A DNA stretch of 37,086 nucleotides from Henriciella sp. GTDB taxonomy: Bacteria > Pseudomonadota > Alphaproteobacteria > Caulobacterales > Hyphomonadaceae. This document shows positions 18,602-26,345 of this stretch, one piece after another. The notes beneath the pieces are model-generated. The model worked only from the letters and a program-made list of their open reading frames with translations, was not told where the DNA came from and made no database searches. Position 1 is the first letter of the stretch. Each line of letters opens with the position of its first letter. The DNA is taken from contig JAEPOM010000026.1 of NCBI GenBank assembly GCA_017642885.1, positions 1 through 37,086 on the forward strand, written 5' to 3'. The position numbers and the translations under genes are program-made.

Positions 18602-18686
18602 CCGTTCTTGATATAGGCTTGGCCACAACTGCCATCGCTCTCATTCTCTGAGTTCGCCATCTTTCTGACTTAAGAGGAAGATCGCG

Positions 18687-20222
18687 ATGACCATCACAGT
18701 CGAAAAGACAGCTCTGGGCTCTGAAGTTGCTGACTTGATCGCTCGCTATCAAGTTAAGCCAGCTGTCCGCGCGTTCGTAAGCCAAACTCACAATAATTTC
18801 ATCGATGGCGAGTTTGTACCGTCCGTTAGCCGAGCGACGTTGGAGACGGTTGAGCCATCGACTGGCGGACGCCTCTCTTCTATCGCTGCGAGTCAGGCCG
18901 AAGATATCGATCAAGCTGTTCAGGCCGCGCGCGGAGCGCTTGCAGGCGATTGGGGGGATCAGACACCTGCAGATAGAGCTAAATGGCTTTGGCGTCTCGC
19001 CGACTTAGTTGAACGGGACGCTCATCTGCTCGCTGAAATCGAAACCCTTGATAATGGCAAAGCGTTCGCGCCTTGTTTGGACGTAGATATTCTCGGAAGC
19101 GTTGACGTGTTGAGATATATGAGTGGCCAATCCCGAAACATCGAGGGGGCGACCCGAACCGTATCCGTGCCTGGGGCGCACTTTGCAATGACTTTGAAAG
19201 AGCCCATCGGTGTAGTGGGTGCGATCGTACCATGGAATTGGCCGTTTTCTATGGCGATCTGGAAAATCGCTGCGCCGCTTGCGGCCGGATGCGCGGTCGT
19301 TCTTAAACCTGCTCAGGAAACCTCGCTTTCAATACTCTACTTTGCTCGCCTCGCCCGTGAGGCGGGCCTCCCTCCTGGCGCGCTTAATATCGTTACTGGA
19401 GATGGACCGAGCCTTGGCGATCATATGACAACCCATCCCGGGATCGACAAAATCTCATTCACGGGATCAACGGCGACAGGACGGCGGGTCGGTGCTAGAG
19501 CAGGAGAAAGTCTAACGCCTGCGACGCTCGAACTCGGTGGTAAGTCTCCGATGCTGGTTTTCGAGGATGCAGATATTGAAGCAGTTGCTGCGACGACCCG
19601 CTGGTCAGTCTTTTTCAATACCGGGCAAGTCTGCTCAGCTGGCACGCGCCTTTACGTTGATAAAACCCGCCTAGCCGATATGCTAACGTGCCTGGAGGAC
19701 GTCGTATCAAAGATCCATCTGGCACCGGGATTGGATCCATCCTGTGATATGGGGCCAGTGATCTCAGTTCATGCTGCGGAGCGAATTGAGGATGAGATTT
19801 CTCAAGCGACTGATGCTGGGGCTGAATTGATATGTCGCGGTAATGCTATGGGGCGCAGCGCACCGTTTGTTGCTCCAGCCGTTTTGCTATGCCGTGACAA
19901 TCAAATGTCGATTGTTCAGCAAGAGGTGTTCGGCCCAGTTCTCACGGTTATTCCTTTTGAAGGCGAAGCTGACGCGATCAGTATGGCTAATGATAACTTA
20001 TATGGTCTAGCTGCGAGTGTTTGGACTCGCGATGTTTCGCGCGCAATGAGGGTGAGCGGTGAGTTGCATGCGGGCACCGTTTGGCAGAATGCACATGACC
20101 TCATTGATCCGTCGCTTCCCTTTGGAGGGGTCAAGGCGTCAGGGTTTGGACGCGATCTCGGGCCCGAACAGATAGAACATTACCTTACCACAAAAACGCT
20201 TTGGATAGCGGTTGAAGATTGA
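18687..20222 (+). CDS. NAD(P)-dependent aldehyde dehydrogenase (aminoaldehyde type)
   Basis: This is a 511-residue ALDH with the full catalytic set: VPWNWPFSMAIWKIAPLAAG-like segment at about 181-201 with N184, FTGSTATGR, E282 in LELGGKSPMLVFEDAD, C316 in FFNTGQVCSAGTR, and EVFGPVLTV near the end. The pattern resembles the PuuC/KauB/betaine-aldehyde group that oxidises amino- and guanidino-aldehydes, and differs from gabD in the same operon. In the proposed pathway it would turn 4-ureidobutanal (or 4-aminobutanal) into the acid. AGAGGA precedes the ATG. An 85-bp gap separates it from the hydrolase gene, so an internal promoter is possible. Confidence 0.9.
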   Translation: MTITVEKTALGSEVADLIARYQVKPAVRAFVSQTHNNFIDGEFVPSVSRATLETVEPSTGGRLSSIAASQAEDIDQAVQAARGALAGDWGDQTPADRAKWLWRLADLVERDAHLLAEIETLDNGKAFAPCLDVDILGSVDVLRYMSGQSRNIEGATRTVSVPGAHFAMTLKEPIGVVGAIVPWNWPFSMAIWKIAAPLAAGCAVVLKPAQETSLSILYFARLAREAGLPPGALNIVTGDGPSLGDHMTTHPGIDKISFTGSTATGRRVGARAGESLTPATLELGGKSPMLVFEDADIEAVAATTRWSVFFNTGQVCSAGTRLYVDKTRLADMLTCLEDVVSKIHLAPGLDPSCDMGPVISVHAAERIEDEISQATDAGAELICRGNAMGRSAPFVAPAVLLCRDNQMSIVQQEVFGPVLTVIPFEGEADAISMANDNLYGLAASVWTRDVSRAMRVSGELHAGTVWQNAHDLIDPSLPFGGVKASGFGRDLGPEQIEHYLTTKTLWIAVED

Positions 20223-20253
20223 TCAGTTTCTGATCCGAGCAGGGAGCAATAAC

Positions 20254-21480
20254 ATGCAAGTGAATGGCGAACGACTTTGGCAACGCCTGATGGATATGGC
20301 CGCCATTGCCCCAACTGAAAAGGGAGGGAATAACCGCCAAGCGTTGACGGATGAAGATGTCGCCGGTCGCAAGCTGTTTATCAAATGGGCCGAAGCAGCC
20401 GGCTGTTCCGTGCGGTTGGATGAGATTGGTAACATCTTCGTTCGAAAAGAGGGACTGAACCCGCATGCACCCGTCGTACTCACTGGTAGTCATCTTGATA
20501 CACAACCAACGGGTGGCCGGTTCGATGGGATTTATGGTGTTCTCGCTGGGCTCGAAGCGATTGAGACTATGCATGAACAAGGCATCGAAACCGAACATCC
20601 AATCGAAATTGCCGTTTGGTGCAATGAAGAAGGAAGTCGATTTCCGAGCTCAATGATGGGCTCTGCGGTTTGGTCTGGAGTCATGCCGCTATCGACGGCT
20701 CTGGAGCTGCGCGACATTGAAGGCATCAGCGTCGGAGAAGAGCTTCAACGAACAGGCCAGCGTGGCGATCTCGAAGCGGTGCCTTTTCCGATCAAGGCCG
20801 CCTATGAGCTCCACATTGAGCAGGGCCCAATATTAGAGAATGCCGAGGACATTATTGGCGTCGTAACCGGCGTTCAAAATATGAGTCGTCAGCAGTTTGT
20901 GATCACGGGCCAGGAAGCGCATGCTGGGCCAACGCCGATGGCATTGCGGCGCGATCCAATGCGGGCACTCGGAGATTTCTTACCTCGTCTCTATGCAATG
21001 TGTGCGCAGAATGGCGAGGATGCAAAAATCACCTTTGGTGAAATTCGCGCGGAACCGGGGTCAGGAAACACGATACCAGGACGCTTAGTGATGACATGCG
21101 ATCTGCGTCATCCGGATCGGACGATTTATGAGGGCATGGTGAATGCGGCTTATGATATTGTTCGAGAGGCTTGCGCCAAGGCCAATGTAGATATCGAGAT
21201 CGAGGAGCTTTTCCACGCACCGGGTGTGACGTTCAATGAAACCTGTGTCAGCATCGTCCACAAAGCGGCAAAGGCAAGTGGTTATCCATACCGTGTAATG
21301 TCCAGTGGCGCTGGACATGATGCGTGTAATGTCGCGTCTGTGGCGCCGACAGCCATGATCTTCATCCCTTGTAGAGATGGCATCAGTCACAATGAGGCTG
21401 AGTATGCAGAGCCGGAACACGTAGAAGCGGGAGCCAACGTATTATTGTCTGTGTTGCTTGAAAGCAGCCAGGTGAATTGA
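20254..21480 (+). CDS. M20-family carbamoylase/ureidohydrolase (N-carbamoyl amino acid amidohydrolase type)
   Basis: This 408-residue binuclear zinc amidohydrolase belongs to the hydantoinase/carbamoylase branch of M20. Metal ligands are H80 (GSHLDTQ), bridging D91 (GGRFDG), E126 in WCNEEGSRFPSS, H187 (ELHIEQGP) and H379 (ISHNEAEY). Family members cleave N-carbamoyl-L-amino acids, 3-ureidopropionate or allantoate, releasing CO2 and ammonia. Placed right after the aminoaldehyde ALDH and in one operon with gabDT, it would fit 4-ureidobutyrate to GABA. ATG 20254 follows AGGGAG by 7 bases; upstream in-frame codons overlap the ALDH. Substrate assignment is inference; the family assignment is firm. 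Confidence 0.9.
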   Translation: MQVNGERLWQRLMDMAAIAPTEKGGNNRQALTDEDVAGRKLFIKWAEAAGCSVRLDEIGNIFVRKEGLNPHAPVVLTGSHLDTQPTGGRFDGIYGVLAGLEAIETMHEQGIETEHPIEIAVWCNEEGSRFPSSMMGSAVWSGVMPLSTALELRDIEGISVGEELQRTGQRGDLEAVPFPIKAAYELHIEQGPILENAEDIIGVVTGVQNMSRQQFVITGQEAHAGPTPMALRRDPMRALGDFLPRLYAMCAQNGEDAKITFGEIRAEPGSGNTIPGRLVMTCDLRHPDRTIYEGMVNAAYDIVREACAKANVDIEIEELFHAPGVTFNETCVSIVHKAAKASGYPYRVMSSGAGHDACNVASVAPTAMIFIPCRDGISHNEAEYAEPEHVEAGANVLLSVLLESSQVN

Positions 21481-22067
21481 ATAGTTTGAACTGAAGTTCA
21501 ATTGTAGTCGATTTTAACACTTTTAGGAAAATCAGGATGTTAGACTTAGGGGTTCACACCCCATTCACTTGACAGTGAGGGAAGATACCGAAACTCCAAG
21601 AAAGGGCCGCTGTAAATTGGAGCAAAATCAATGCTCTAGTATACGGCCCATTTTGACTTTGTGCCAGCTTGGACTCGGACCGTGCGGCCCATGGTCATAA
21701 TGTCGTCGACTTGCATGAAGATCAAGGCTTTGGATTGGCATTCAGTCGTCTGAGCGAAATCGTTCCGCGCCCACCCTAAATTCTGTAGTTCAAGTATCGC
21801 AAGACCGTCGCCGGGCGCACGGCAGGAAGTTCCTAAAACCAGACATTAGAACTCAGCAAAAACCCAAACCTCAGAATGAGTGTGCGCCATATTTTGGTAT
21901 TTTGTTGTCGGCATAACTCGCACAATAAATCGGTGCTTTAGACTACCGATGGAGACAGGAAGAACGGTGTGAAGTATTGCCTCCCTTGAGCGTACGTAGT
22001 TCACTGTCAATTCGGCTCGCTTGTTTTATCCTTCAACGAAAGGGTAATTTGTCTTTGAGGAGTGACC
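21481..22067. other. 587-bp gap with no convincing gene; border of the accessory segment
   Basis: A small inverted repeat TTGAACT/AGTTCAA (21486-21501) just after the carbamoylase stop might end the operon. GGGGT/ACCCC and TCACT/AGTGA mini-hairpins lie at about 21549-21579. On the minus strand, 21636-21845 is open for 69 codons (ending FMQVDDIMTMGR then QAGTKSKWAVY) without a good start, possibly the tail of a decayed gene. No tRNA, integrase or terminal repeat was found that would prove insertion here. Confidence 0.4.
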
Positions 22068-22637
22068 ATGTTTGGTTGGAGCAAGAGCCTGAGCGAAGTA
22101 CCAAATGACTTGTCACCTCAGGCTATGGAGCGAGGAGTTTTTTTGTCGGACTTCGCGCGTGACGTGGCGACCCATCATCGGCGTTCCTCAAGTCTGACGT
22201 CTGAAAAAACTGGGCTGCAGATCTCGAAGATGGGCGGCGTAGAATCGACAGAAAACTACCTATACTCAAAGTACATAAACGGGCAGCCTATCATCGCCGC
22301 AGGCACTTTGTCCGGCGCAAGTGATCACGCCGGAAAACTCGAAGCTAAGATTACGATTAGCAATGAAGGGGGCCTCTTTAGGAACGGGGTATCTGCAGAA
22401 TTCTCTAAAAAATGGAGGGGTGTTCTGGAGCAGATCAACAAAGGCGAGCCTATCATACTTTTTGGTACATTGACCGAACTGGGAGTTTATTTTGCAGACT
22501 TTGGACATGGTCGGACTAACATCAGCCGCTGTTCGATGCGCAAATGTGAAATCGCTCGGCTTGGGGGTGAGACCGTGATTCCGGCGCCGTCAGCAGCGGA
22601 CCTCAACACCATAGTTTCGGCAATCCAATCTGAATAA
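22068..22637 (+). CDS. Unrecognised 189-residue protein
   Basis: I do not recognise the family. ATG 22068 is preceded by GAGGAG at 5 bases, which makes translation likely; a GTG two codons earlier is inside that site. The N-terminal third is polar and basic (ATHHRRSSSLTSEKT). The centre and end show two similar beta-type stretches, GQPIIAAGTLSG near 75 and GEPIILFGTLTELGVYF near 128, followed by RCSMRKCEI; this spacing could suit an OB-like fold, which is only an impression. There is no signal peptide or membrane helix. It lies alone, pointing toward the SIR2-HerA-KTSC operon. Confidence 0.65.
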   Translation: MFGWSKSLSEVPNDLSPQAMERGVFLSDFARDVATHHRRSSSLTSEKTGLQISKMGGVESTENYLYSKYINGQPIIAAGTLSGASDHAGKLEAKITISNEGGLFRNGVSAEFSKKWRGVLEQINKGEPIILFGTLTELGVYFADFGHGRTNISRCSMRKCEIARLGGETVIPAPSAADLNTIVSAIQSE

Positions 22638-22651
22638 CCCGGCTTTCCCGA

Positions 22652-22900
22652 ATGCACGCGAAGTACGAAACCCTAGGAAGGTTGGGCTCGACTGCGCGCA
22701 AGGAAGTCGTTGGCTGGACGCATCAACTAATCCTATTATCCAAGATCAGCCTATTGAGAGATCAATTGCGGGAAATTATCCATCGTCATCCCGATCCTGG
22801 GCGCATATGGCAGTATTCCGGCATAAGTTTGATACACCTCGCCAGTTTTCTGCTTGTTTTGGGAATAATCACATTCGGGCTTCGGGATAATGTCCCTTGA
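22652..22900 (+). CDS. Possible small single-helix membrane protein
   Basis: This 82-residue frame has a C-terminal hydrophobic stretch (ISLIHLASFLLVLGIITFGL) that could span the membrane and a basic N-terminal half. It starts 14 bp after the preceding gene but has no visible ribosome site, and its last 32 bases overlap the end of the KTSC gene on the other strand. It may be a real partner of the upstream gene or chance. Confidence 0.25.
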   Translation: MHAKYETLGRLGSTARKEVVGWTHQLILLSKISLLRDQLREIIHRHPDPGRIWQYSGISLIHLASFLLVLGIITFGLRDNVP

Positions 22901-23078
22901 TCTCATTATTAAAAAACACCCCGTGGGACTGAGCTTCCATGAGCTGATCGTACATATGCTGCGGCAAATTATAGTATTGATACACTCCACCGTTCTTGAA
23001 CATGACCTCCAGCGTTTCGGTATCGGGGTCGTAACCGATTTCCAGTAGGTTAGATGATTGTACCGGGGTTCGTTCCAT
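22869..23078 (-). CDS. KTSC-domain small protein
   Basis: This 69-residue protein consists of a single KTSC domain (named for its occurrence at the C-terminus of a lysyl-tRNA synthetase): VQSSNLLEIGYDPDTETLEV, then FKNGGVYQYYNLP, then AQSHGVFFNNEIKGHYP. Domain members are small beta-rich proteins of unknown biochemical role, probably nucleic-acid or protein binding. The ATG is 2 bp after the HerA stop, so it is the third gene of the SIR2-HerA operon. KTSC genes also occur as lone housekeeping-like genes, so its part in defence is inferred from the coupling alone. Confidence 0.85.
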   Translation of the reverse strand: MERTPVQSSNLLEIGYDPDTETLEVMFKNGGVYQYYNLPQHMYDQLMEAQSHGVFFNNEIKGHYPEARM

Positions 23079-23080
23079 AT

Positions 23081-24883
23081 CTATTTATCCTCTTCGTCTG
23101 GAGCTTCGTCATCGGGTTCCCAGTTTGGGTTCTGTGAACGCCAAGCAGCGGTCAGAGCATCGTAATTTTCCTCTTTCCGATCCGCTCGCCATCTGTCTGC
23201 GACTTCTGGGTCTTCGCTGTTTGGCCTGTGGGCTTTGCTTGGCAGTTTCAAACGACATCGCACCGGAAGTCGGGCGGCCTCTCCGGTGATGATGGCTTCT
23301 CCGGTCCGGAGAATGGGAAGGCTACTTGCTATACCTGCGAGGTTATCGGGCAGCGCACCTTGAACCTTTGATCTATCTGAGGCGTTGGTTAGACGAAGCG
23401 ACAGAAACGTTCCGCATTGGGAAAGTACAGTGTCGTCCACTTCAGATGGTCGCTGGCTCACAATCATTGCACCAACTCCAAACTTACGACCTTCTTTGAC
23501 AATGCGCTGAACGACTTCTTTTGAGCGTCCGTTATTGTCGCGCCCAAGATATCTGTGAGCTTCTTCCATTACGATCAGTTGTGGTCTTTGGCGGCCGCCC
23601 TCGACGCGGTTTCGTCCCCAGAACAAGGCTTCGTAGATGATGTTGAGAATGCCAGCGATCATCTCGTTCAAAATGGTGCTAGGGACACCGGACAGGTCTA
23701 GCACCGTAACCGGGCGATTGTGGCCGATCCAGCTTTCGAGAAGGTCTGGGAGTTCCTTTTTTGGCTTCCCATCCAGGTTCGGGGACCAATGTCCAGGGTT
23801 TAGCAAAAAATCAAACTGTCGATCCAGCATTTTGGATCTCATTTTTGAAAGTTGCCGCCTTAGTCCAAGGACGCCCTTATTATTGATGAACGGAGGTGTG
23901 TTTCCGGTGCTCGGCGTCTTATAAATTGGTACCTTAAGCGTAGCTGCATCGCCTTCTTCAATTAGGGCCGGGTCACTTCTGCTGGTGTCGTCCCAGGTCA
24001 ACACTTCAGGCCGGATCAGTTCATACCACAGCGATCTGAGGCTATAAGGTAGAGGTGTATCCGCGGTTACCGTCTCGACGTTTATGCCAGGGGGAGCAGT
24101 ATTTGTCGCGTAAGTGATCTTCGTATCAACGATTTTGTCCAAGATGGCCGTCATCTGGCGATCATCTGTATGTCCCATTAAGAGCGGTAGCATGTCGCTC
24201 GGCGGTAACGCCCAATAAGGGATATGCAGCGGGAGCTCGTCTCCCGTCGGAAGCGCGCGGAAGACTTTGGCTACATCGGATAGTGCGCTCGCGTATTCTC
24301 CATGAATGTCCAATAGAAGCACGCGCGCGCTCGGATATCCTTTTGGTGCAGGGGCGCAGATGGATCTAAGGATGCTTGCGACGCTCGTCGACTTGCCAGC
24401 TCCGGTAGAGCCGAGCAGCGCGCTATGACGGGTCACTAGCTTGTCGAGGTCGAGCCGAACAGGAATGCTCTCAGCATTGGCCAGCGAGCCAATTTCGATC
24501 TGGCCTGTTTCGTCTCCGCCATAAATGACCGCGAGATCTTCCTCGGTGACGAGATGCACCTCGTCATTAATACTAGGAAATTGGCTAATGCCGCGTTCGA
24601 AGGCGGCGCCGATGATTTCGCCAACCAGCTGGACAGTCATCCAACGGTCGCCTCGCGCTCGTGCATCAGATTCCGATTCTGGCGTGGCGCTGGCGCCGAC
24701 TTCAGAAATAATACCGTAGAGGTTCTGATAGCCTTGCGGGATACGAACAAAGCTGCCGACCTGAGCTACCCTATAGCTACGTCCGCCGATAATCATAATG
24801 CCTGATGACACCGTCTCCGAAAGGCGAACGCTAATCAGAGGCCCGTTGACGCCGCCAACCTGTCCGACACGAGTCGAGCTCAT
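23081..24883 (-). CDS. herA: HerA-type hexameric ATPase/translocase
   Basis: This is a 600-residue FtsK/HerA-clade ATPase. An N-terminal HAS-barrel-like region (about 1-145) precedes Walker A GSTGAGKST at 158-166 (K164), the HerA-typical LLLDIHGEY near 189-197, Walker B LIVMEEAH at 436-443, and VSQRPSEVDDTVLSQC with an arginine-finger region toward 480-500. In SIR2-HerA systems this hexamer assembles with the SIR2 protein and acts on DNA after infection. No NurA nuclease is adjacent, and the partner is SIR2 instead. ATG 24883 overlaps the SIR2 stop (ATGA) and follows AGGAGGAAG; the frame stays open about 160 bp upstream within SIR2, but that start is not credible. Confidence 0.92.
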   Translation of the reverse strand: MSSTRVGQVGGVNGPLISVRLSETVSSGIMIIGGRSYRVAQVGSFVRIPQGYQNLYGIISEVGASATPESESDARARGDRWMTVQLVGEIIGAAFERGISQFPSINDEVHLVTEEDLAVIYGGDETGQIEIGSLANAESIPVRLDLDKLVTRHSALLGSTGAGKSTSVASILRSICAPAPKGYPSARVLLLDIHGEYASALSDVAKVFRALPTGDELPLHIPYWALPPSDMLPLLMGHTDDRQMTAILDKIVDTKITYATNTAPPGINVETVTADTPLPYSLRSLWYELIRPEVLTWDDTSRSDPALIEEGDAATLKVPIYKTPSTGNTPPFINNKGVLGLRRQLSKMRSKMLDRQFDFLLNPGHWSPNLDGKPKKELPDLLESWIGHNRPVTVLDLSGVPSTILNEMIAGILNIIYEALFWGRNRVEGGRQRPQLIVMEEAHRYLGRDNNGRSKEVVQRIVKEGRKFGVGAMIVSQRPSEVDDTVLSQCGTFLSLRLTNASDRSKVQGALPDNLAGIASSLPILRTGEAIITGEAARLPVRCRLKLPSKAHRPNSEDPEVADRWRADRKEENYDALTAAWRSQNPNWEPDDEAPDEEDK

Positions 24884-26073
24884 GTCGCTTCCTCCTCTTG
24901 ATTCGGTAAGAGGTCGTCCAGATTTTGATAGGCCTGACCGGATTTCGAGAGCGCCAAGAACTGAGCGAGGGCGCTGAATTCTCCGAGCAGGAAGCGACTT
25001 ACCTCCTCGGCCCCAGACCCCCAATAGCTTGATCGGATGGGTGCCCAATCCCGGCTAGGTGGATCGCCTGGCCGCCAATCGCCGGTTACGCCATTGATTA
25101 TGGCTTTGTCGCTTGCATAAACGCTGAAATTCGGTCGCCGGGATGCAATCCGAGCGGCTGCATCGTGATGGGCGAGGCTTCCATACTGGAACGCAAAAAC
25201 ACTCGCAGTTGGGTTTGCTGCAAGCGCCTCATCTACTTTTGCCGAAACGTGAGTGTCAAAAAAGGAAAACCCGCTAGCAATCAGCAGCGTATCGGGAGTG
25301 CGTAGGAACGCTTGTAGTCGGTCAAATAGCGCAACATAGGGGGCCTTTTGCGTCTGGTCGTACTTCTGATGTTCCGGAAAAATGAGATGTGTCGCGCTCG
25401 TCTCACCGGTACGGATCGTTTCCTGGTTTTCGCCAGCCTTCCAACCGATCGAGCCATGGAGCTTCCAGAGCCGTGTCCAGCGGGCCGGAAGATCATTGTG
25501 TTCAACGGCAACACCGTCAAAAAATGGCTCCCGCGCGCCAGCAAAACCGTCAAAGAATGGTGCTTGCGAGCTCTCCATCGCTTCTTCAAACAGAAGATCA
25601 TAATTGGTCGTGAAAATCTCAATCGGATGGTCGCGGTCTGTACCAGTGATCCAATTGACGAGGTGCCGGAACGGCGTCTCGCCCAGGGGCAGACGCACAT
25701 TCACCGCCTTGCCAATCCGTATGCAAATCTCTTCGCTGAGTTTGCCGTATCCCTCCCCGTTGAGTCCTGCAACTTCATCATTGTCAAGAACACGCGAAAG
25801 CGTTCGAACCCGCGACAAAATCGCTTCGATATTGGCGTCGGCGTCTTTATCTAGAATGGCCGTTATAGCAGGTGCAAACTCTTCAGGGATATCTTCAAGC
25901 ACAATTTGTGTGAGCTGCTTGATGGCGGGGATCAGCGGGTCTTCAGTTCCCGGCTTTTTAAGGCCGGCCGCGGCACCTGCACCGATCAGAAAGCCCAGCC
26001 GTTTTCTTCCCTGCGCCACAATTGTGCGAAGCTCCATCATGTACTGATCGGGATTATGAACGGTGACGGTCAT
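24880..26073 (-). CDS. SIR2-domain NADase of a SIR2-HerA defence module
   Basis: The protein has 397 residues. The NAD-binding start is FLIGAGAAAG at 28-37, followed by IFTTNYDLLFEEA (N157, D159) and WKLHGSIGW with the catalytic-type H206; IASGFSFFD at about 287-295 completes the Rossmann-like SIR2 core. In the two-gene anti-phage systems known as SIR2-HerA (Nezha), this protein degrades NAD+ and/or cuts DNA when assembled with the HerA hexamer. It lacks the zinc-binding cysteines of deacetylase sirtuins, as expected for the defence class. It is the first gene of the leftward operon SIR2-HerA-KTSC, with the 272-bp upstream region shared with the DUF2779 gene. Confidence 0.9.
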   Translation of the reverse strand: MTVTVHNPDQYMMELRTIVAQGRKRLGFLIGAGAAAGLKKPGTEDPLIPAIKQLTQIVLEDIPEEFAPAITAILDKDADANIEAILSRVRTLSRVLDNDEVAGLNGEGYGKLSEEICIRIGKAVNVRLPLGETPFRHLVNWITGTDRDHPIEIFTTNYDLLFEEAMESSQAPFFDGFAGAREPFFDGVAVEHNDLPARWTRLWKLHGSIGWKAGENQETIRTGETSATHLIFPEHQKYDQTQKAPYVALFDRLQAFLRTPDTLLIASGFSFFDTHVSAKVDEALAANPTASVFAFQYGSLAHHDAAARIASRRPNFSVYASDKAIINGVTGDWRPGDPPSRDWAPIRSSYWGSGAEEVSRFLLGEFSALAQFLALSKSGQAYQNLDDLLPNQEEEAT

Positions 26074-26117
26074 ATTGCTAGCCTTGGTTGTTTATGATCG
26101 AGTTAGCGCATGAGTCG

Positions 26118-26167
26118 TTGTTTGCATGAAATCATGATCTCGAATAGTCGAATGATTGTGCAAACAA
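26118..26167. promoter_or_regulatory. 9-bp inverted repeat in the SIR2-HerA/DUF2779 divergent promoter
   Basis: TTGTTTGCA at 26118-26126 is the exact reverse complement of TGCAAACAA at 26159-26167. Between them are ATCATGAT (a palindrome) and a TCGAATAG/TCGAATGA direct repeat. A second pair, TCCGATT (26202-26208) and AATCGGA (26229-26235), lies closer to the DUF2779 start. This density in an AT-rich 272-bp divergent region suggests operator sites; no regulator gene is linked. Confidence 0.4.
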
Positions 26168-26345
26168 ACACCGAAAAAAATGCAATTGCTCTTAATAGTG
26201 TTCCGATTGAGCAAATATTAGAAGGATTAATCGGATAAAAAATCGCTTGATTATGTTACACTCTCAACCGCGTTGGTTCTGGATACTGATCTGTGTCATA
26301 ATCGTTGGCGTCATCATTTGGATTGCGAATTGATAGGATAAGAAA

